A DNA stretch of 64,000 nucleotides from the NCBI RefSeq assembly GCF_009192765.1, contig NZ_VOHQ01000005.1:282547-346546 (forward strand). Reading direction: 5' to 3'. Position numbers and translations under genes: made by a program. The DNA is from Agriterribacter humi. Lineage in GTDB: Bacteria > Bacteroidota > Bacteroidia > Chitinophagales > Chitinophagaceae. Each line of letters begins with the position of its first letter. The first letter of the stretch is position 1. Shown one piece after another: positions 60,481 through 64,000 of this stretch. The notes under the pieces are model-generated. The model was not told the origin of the DNA. It searched no databases and worked only from the letters and a program-made list of their open reading frames with translations.

Positions 60481-61779
60481 TTATTTCAATAAAATGCCCT
60501 CTTCAACCATTAGTTTCCGCAAAAGATTTAAAGCATAATATGCCGTCATTTCAATATTACGGGCCCGGTTGTGCCGGAAATTAAATTGTGCGGTAATAAT
60601 ATTATTCCGGCTACCCGCCGCTATCCATACGGTTCCTACCGGTTTTTGCGCTGTGCCTCCATCAGGCCCCATTATACCCGAAGTAGCCACCGCGTAGTCT
60701 GTATTCATTTTTGCTATAACGCCACGCACCATTTCCTTTACGGTATCTTCACTCACGGCGCCAGCAGATACGAGCGTGCTTCTTTGCACACCCAGTATAT
60801 TTTCTTTTGCTTCATTGGCATAACTCACCACACTCCCTTTGTACCAGGCAGAGGAGCCTGCCACCGAAGTAATGAGATGGGCAATGTATCCTCCCGTGCA
60901 GCTTTCAGCCGTAGAAAGTGTTTGTTTGCCTTTTTGCAGCATTTTTCCAATTACCTGCGAAAGCGTAGTGTCTTCCGCTGCTACCAGCCATTCGGCTACC
61001 AGCGTTTTTAATTTCCCAAACTGGCTGTTTAACGTTTCCTGCAACCTGCTGCTATTGCTGTCGCTCCCGGTAATGCGCAAACGCACCATTCCATAATTGG
61101 GCAGGTAGGCTAATTTGAGATGATCAGGCAGTTGCGATTCCCAGCCTTTAATGGTTTCCGCGAGAAAGGATTCGCCAATGCCAAAAGTAAGCAGGGTACG
61201 ATGATCTATAAAAGGGAAAGTAAAATACTGCTGCAAATGCGGAATAACATAATCCGTCATCATTCCTTTCATTTCATGCGGTACGCCGGGCATGCTTACA
61301 AAAATCTTTCCCTCTTTTTCAAACCACATGCCTGGGGCTGTTCCTCTTTTATTGGGAATAACGGTGCATTTATCCGGCACTTCCGCCTGTTTAAGATTGC
61401 GTTCTATAAGCGGATGATTCAATTTTTCAAAAATAGCTTTTACATTCGCCAGCGCTTCTCCATTAATAACCAATGAAGCGCCAAAATATTCGCAAAGCAC
61501 CGGCTTGGTTATATCATCAGCGGTAGGACCCAGTCCACCTGTTATAAGAATAATGGGCGTATCCCTGCTCTCTTCATCCAATGCCCGGATAATTTCTTCT
61601 TTATTGTCGCCAACCGACACTCTGCGCCTTAGCCATATACCCGTTTTATTCAGTTCCTGCGCTATCCATGCGCTGTTGGTATCTATTACCTGCCCTATCA
61701 GCAATTCATCGCCAATGGTAATAACAGAAGCATTTATTTTGAGTGTATTATTAAAAGGATCAGATATTTGTGCCATCAT
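60481..61779 (-). CDS. cinA: CinA-family protein (molybdopterin-binding domain plus nicotinamide-nucleotide amidase domain)
   Basis: A 432-residue two-domain protein. Residues ~12-180 are a MoCF-like domain (NASVITIGDELLIGQVIDTNSAWIAQEL, ILITGGLGPTADDITKPVLCEYFG, PNKRGTAPGMWFEKEGKIFVSMPGVPHEM) with pyrophosphatase activity in relatives. The C-terminal ~160 residues (KQTLSTAESCTGGYIAHLITSVAGSSAWYKGSVVSYANEAK ... ATSGIMGPDGGTAQKPVGTVWIA) are the NMN amidase domain with the catalytic Ser in AESCTGG. It takes part in pyridine-nucleotide recycling. The longer frame to 61836 was not used. The start overlaps the upstream Uma2 gene by 20 nt. Confidence 0.93.
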   Translation of the reverse strand: MMAQISDPFNNTLKINASVITIGDELLIGQVIDTNSAWIAQELNKTGIWLRRRVSVGDNKEEIIRALDEESRDTPIILITGGLGPTADDITKPVLCEYFGASLVINGEALANVKAIFEKLNHPLIERNLKQAEVPDKCTVIPNKRGTAPGMWFEKEGKIFVSMPGVPHEMKGMMTDYVIPHLQQYFTFPFIDHRTLLTFGIGESFLAETIKGWESQLPDHLKLAYLPNYGMVRLRITGSDSNSSRLQETLNSQFGKLKTLVAEWLVAAEDTTLSQVIGKMLQKGKQTLSTAESCTGGYIAHLITSVAGSSAWYKGSVVSYANEAKENILGVQRSTLVSAGAVSEDTVKEMVRGVIAKMNTDYAVATSGIMGPDGGTAQKPVGTVWIAAGSRNNIITAQFNFRHNRARNIEMTAYYALNLLRKLMVEEGILLK

Positions 61780-62341
61780 AAATTTCCTGCAAGGTAAGGG
61801 TAAAGCCAATGGTTTGAATAGTGAAAGAACCTTCATCTATATTTTCAAAAGCCCACGCATTGCCGGACTGCCTGCGGGAAACAATGACGGATAGCTTGAG
61901 CGCATCAATCATAATATATTCTTTTAACGAAGGTATCTCACGATAAAAGAAAAATTTTCTTCCTTTGTCCATGCTGCCGGTGGAAGGAGAAAGGATTTCA
62001 AATATCACCGAAGGATTTAGCAGGGTATCAAATTTGTCGTCTTCCAATTGAGGTTCACCGCATACAATTACCGCATCAGGATACATATACGAATCATGTA
62101 AGGGGGTACTAACACGCATATCGGAAGGAAGCATATTGCAACGATTCCCTTTCAAAAAAAAACCCACTTCCCGGTACAAGTTCATGGCAATCCTGTTGTG
62201 CCGCAAACTTGCGCCGGCCATGGCAATAATGTGCCCGTCATAATACTCACTCCTGTTTTTGGAAGCCCTTTCCGCCTCCAGGTATGCTTCAGGTGAAATA
62301 TAGTTGTATTTTGGCGCGGGCTCTTTAACTTCATTTTCCAT
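61760..62341 (-). CDS. Uma2-family (DUF820) PD-(D/E)XK nuclease-like protein
   Basis: A 193-residue protein of the Uma2/DUF820 family, which has a restriction-endonuclease-like fold. YISPEAYLEAERASKNRSEYYDGHIIAMAGAS contains the conserved Glu region. DSYMYPDAVIVCGEP and SVIFEILSPSTGSMDKGRKFFFYREIPSLKEYIMID supply the acidic residues and Lys of the PD-(D/E)XK core. Relatives are frequent in cyanobacteria and some Bacteroidota, and cellular roles are unclear. It overlaps cinA by 20 nt, suggesting one transcript. A transposon or defence role is possible but not shown. Confidence 0.9.
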   Translation of the reverse strand: MENEVKEPAPKYNYISPEAYLEAERASKNRSEYYDGHIIAMAGASLRHNRIAMNLYREVGFFLKGNRCNMLPSDMRVSTPLHDSYMYPDAVIVCGEPQLEDDKFDTLLNPSVIFEILSPSTGSMDKGRKFFFYREIPSLKEYIMIDALKLSVIVSRRQSGNAWAFENIDEGSFTIQTIGFTLTLQEIYDGTNI

Positions 62342-62387
62342 ACTATAAATTTAATTATTCCCGGTTTAGCGATAAATATTTTTTATT

Positions 62388-63788
62388 ATGAGAAGAACAA
62401 TCGGAAGTTTCAACCATATGGCTGTGTTGTATATCCTTGCAATGGCGGTAATGTTCCCTGCAACAAAGATTAGCGCGCAAACGGTTACACAAAAACTGCA
62501 AAAAGCATTCCTCCGGTTCGAAGAAGACAGCCAGTTGACACATGCCATCAGTTCATTGTATGTAATTGACGCGAAGAGCGGGAAAGTGGTATTTGATAAA
62601 AATAGACAAACAGGGCTGGCTCCGGCCTCTACTCAAAAAATAATTACCAGTACCACCGCTTTTGCTTTGCTGGGACAGGATTTCAGGTACAAAACAAAAT
62701 TTGGCACAGGCAACAACACATTGTATATTTTACCTTCAGGAGATCCAACATTGGGAAGTGAGCGGTGGGAAAATACAAAAGCCAACAAAATACTGGAACG
62801 GATTATTGAATCGTTCAGGCAAAAACATTTACATATTGATTCAATCTCTGTTGATAACAAAGGGTGGGCATTTGATTATATCCCCGATGGCTGGATATGG
62901 CAGGATATAGGAAATTACTATGGCGCCGGATCTGAAAAATTAAACTGGCGCGAAAATCAATATGATCTGCTGCTGCAATCGGGGAGCAACATAGGCGACC
63001 CTGTGCGGATAGCAGGCACCAATCCCAAGTTATTTGGCTATGCTCTTCGTTCGATGGTAACCGCTGCAGCCCGGGGAACGGGAGACAATGCATATATCTA
63101 TTTCCCCTTAAATGATACTGCCGGAATTGTTAAAGGAACGATTCCTGTTAACGAAAACGGGTTTGGCGTATCTGGCGCTTTTCCTTCCGGCGCCAAACAG
63201 TTTATTGCTGAATTAACAGACCAAATGGCAAATGCAGGAATAACGGATCCTTCGTTTGAAGCAAATAAGGTTTTTGACGGGAAAGCTGACGCCTATACAA
63301 TTCTTCATACAGAAACATCTCCCCCGCTTGATTCCATCATTTACTGGTTCAATAAAAAAAGCATTAACCTTTATGGTGAAGCATTGTTAAAAACAATGGC
63401 GTATGAAAAAAAAGGATATAGCGCCACAGATACCGGCATAAACATTGTAAAAAATTTCTGGGAACAAAATGGAATTGATCCTGCAGAAATAAATATGGTG
63501 GATGGCTCCGGGCTTTCGCCATTAAACCGGGTTACTACCCATGCGCAGGTTGAAATACTGAAATATGCTCAAAAGCAAAGCTGGTTTCCCGCTTTTTATC
63601 AGTCATTACCAGAATATAACGGCATAAAAATGAAAAGTGGCACTATAAGAAATGTGAAAGGTTTTACGGGATACCATACCGCAATAGATGGTAAAACCTA
63701 TATTTTCTCTTTTTTAGTGAACAACTACAATGGTTCAGCATCTGCTTTAGTACGCAAAATGTATAATGTGCTCAATATATTGAAGTGA
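62388..63788 (+). CDS. dacB: D-alanyl-D-alanine carboxypeptidase/endopeptidase (PBP4, peptidase S13)
   Basis: A 466-residue periplasmic penicillin-binding protein of the S13 family that trims peptidoglycan cross-links. The signal peptide ends near VMFPATKISAQ. The catalytic Ser81 and Lys84 are in APASTQKI, at the start of the transpeptidase domain. The SxN motif lies in VDGSGLSPLNR. The KTG-like motif is in IKMKSGTIRNVKGFTGY. The domain inserted between the first and second motifs, about 120-300, is typical of PBP4. It starts 46 nt from the divergent Uma2 gene. A nine-copy heptamer array follows the stop. Confidence 0.94.
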   Translation: MRRTIGSFNHMAVLYILAMAVMFPATKISAQTVTQKLQKAFLRFEEDSQLTHAISSLYVIDAKSGKVVFDKNRQTGLAPASTQKIITSTTAFALLGQDFRYKTKFGTGNNTLYILPSGDPTLGSERWENTKANKILERIIESFRQKHLHIDSISVDNKGWAFDYIPDGWIWQDIGNYYGAGSEKLNWRENQYDLLLQSGSNIGDPVRIAGTNPKLFGYALRSMVTAAARGTGDNAYIYFPLNDTAGIVKGTIPVNENGFGVSGAFPSGAKQFIAELTDQMANAGITDPSFEANKVFDGKADAYTILHTETSPPLDSIIYWFNKKSINLYGEALLKTMAYEKKGYSATDTGINIVKNFWEQNGIDPAEINMVDGSGLSPLNRVTTHAQVEILKYAQKQSWFPAFYQSLPEYNGIKMKSGTIRNVKGFTGYHTAIDGKTYIFSFLVNNYNGSASALVRKMYNVLNILK

Positions 63789-63798
63789 ACGGAGGTGT

Positions 63799-63861
63799 CA
63801 GGTTTCAGGTTACAGGTTACAGGTTTCAGGTTACAGGTTTCAGGTTTCAGGTTACAGGTTA
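63799..63861 (+). repeat. Nine perfect CAGGTTW heptamers after dacB
   Basis: Nine tandem 7-nt units (CAGGTTT or CAGGTTA, no other variation) span 63 nt, ending 12 nt before the predicted IS end. This is the cleanest example of the heptamer family in the window. The array begins 10 nt after the dacB stop. Confidence 0.9.
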
Positions 63862-63873
63862 CATGACACAGTC

Positions 63874-64000
63874 TGTGTATGCCTAAAATAGGTTGACAAA
63901 AAACAGTCACTTATGCGGCAAGTTAACTCAAAATTAGAAATCCGTGAGCATCGGATTTTCTCTGAGGAATTAAAAAAGAAAGCGATTAAGGAATTAGTAA
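63874..64000 (+). mobile_element. Left end of an IS3/IS150-like insertion sequence (continues beyond window)
   Basis: TGTGTATGCC at 63874, followed by TAAAATAGGTTGACA, has the shape of an IS150-group terminal repeat (TG start, TTGACA near +20). A transposase OrfA-like reading frame starts 39 nt inside. Only one end is visible, so the target duplication and true boundary cannot be confirmed here. Confidence 0.6.
63913..64000 (+). CDS. Transposase OrfA-like, N-terminal fragment (3' part outside window)
   Basis: Twenty-nine codons run to the edge of the window: an ATG at 63913 and a sequence with REHRIFSEELKKKAIKELV. This matches the start of IS3-family OrfA transposases, where RxFSEELKxxxVKxI precedes the helix-turn-helix. 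The lack of more sequence limits confidence. Its position just inside a likely IS terminal repeat supports the call. Confidence 0.6.
   Translation, partial: MRQVNSKLEIREHRIFSEELKKKAIKELV

Noticed and set aside
61780..61836. Extended N-terminus of cinA (start at 61836)
   Set aside because: It would add 19 residues lacking family similarity and deepen the overlap with the Uma2 gene. MMAQIS at 61779 fits the family start.
63799..63861. Possible CRISPR-like array after dacB
   Set aside because: The units are 7 nt with no spacers between them, so it is a tandem microsatellite-like array. No cas genes are in the window.

Overview
The window is chromosomal DNA from a member of the Bacteroidota, most likely the family Chitinophagaceae. 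The signs are promoters of the TTG-N18-21-TAnnTTTG type, TonB-dependent receptors, a GLPGLI protein, a type IX secretion (CHU_C-type) sorting domain, a Bacteroidota-type PurM and RibBA, and the parA-parB-DUF5683-dapB gene order. The DNA is moderately AT-rich by eye. Genus-level placement is inference.

Layout. 1-12306 is a surface-glycan region: the end of a methyltransferase, a DNRLRE lipoprotein, a very large T9SS-exported adhesin-like protein on the minus strand, then a plus-strand operon with two more methyltransferase modules, three glycosyltransferase modules and a sugar-nucleotide SDR. 12373-18000 holds a DUF2807 protein, a TPP riboswitch driving a TonB receptor, and glgB. 18113-23438 carries an outer-membrane barrel plus GLPGLI pair, a DUF2752/CCC-motif membrane pair and a RES-Xre toxin-antitoxin module. 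23446-28500 has ribBA, the remnant of an Oar-like TonB receptor, and a three-gene amidoligase group (esterase, ATP-grasp, GCS2 ligase). 28514-37279 is a seven-gene minus-strand nucleotide-sugar operon (rfbD, rfbC, rfbB, a tviB-like dehydrogenase, a UXS-like decarboxylase, ugd, a DegT aminotransferase) divergent from the Kdo transferase kdtA. These genes fit supply and assembly of LPS/capsule together with the 5617-12306 operon.

37252-48736 is mostly housekeeping: tdk, cytochrome-c maturation genes ccmB/ccmC/ccmD-like, glutamate dehydrogenase, tRNA-Val, mtaB, an orphan receiver, lon and a small barrel. 48937-63788 includes a metallophosphoesterase, an FMN reductase, an MBL hydrolase, the parA-parB-DUF5683-dapB operon, an Rrf2 regulator, purM, ribF, a 2-oxoacid dehydrogenase E2, cinA, a Uma2 protein and a PBP4-type dacB. 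The right edge enters an IS3/IS150-like insertion sequence.

The least explained feature is a set of 7-nt-period arrays (units such as CAGGTTW, GTGARAR, ATTTGAA) that sit almost only at gene 3' ends. Second is the esterase/ATP-grasp/GCS2 cluster, whose product cannot be named. Also notable are an in-frame 20-bp palindrome in purM, a probable operator over the toxin-antitoxin promoter, and an 11-bp inverted repeat upstream of lon.
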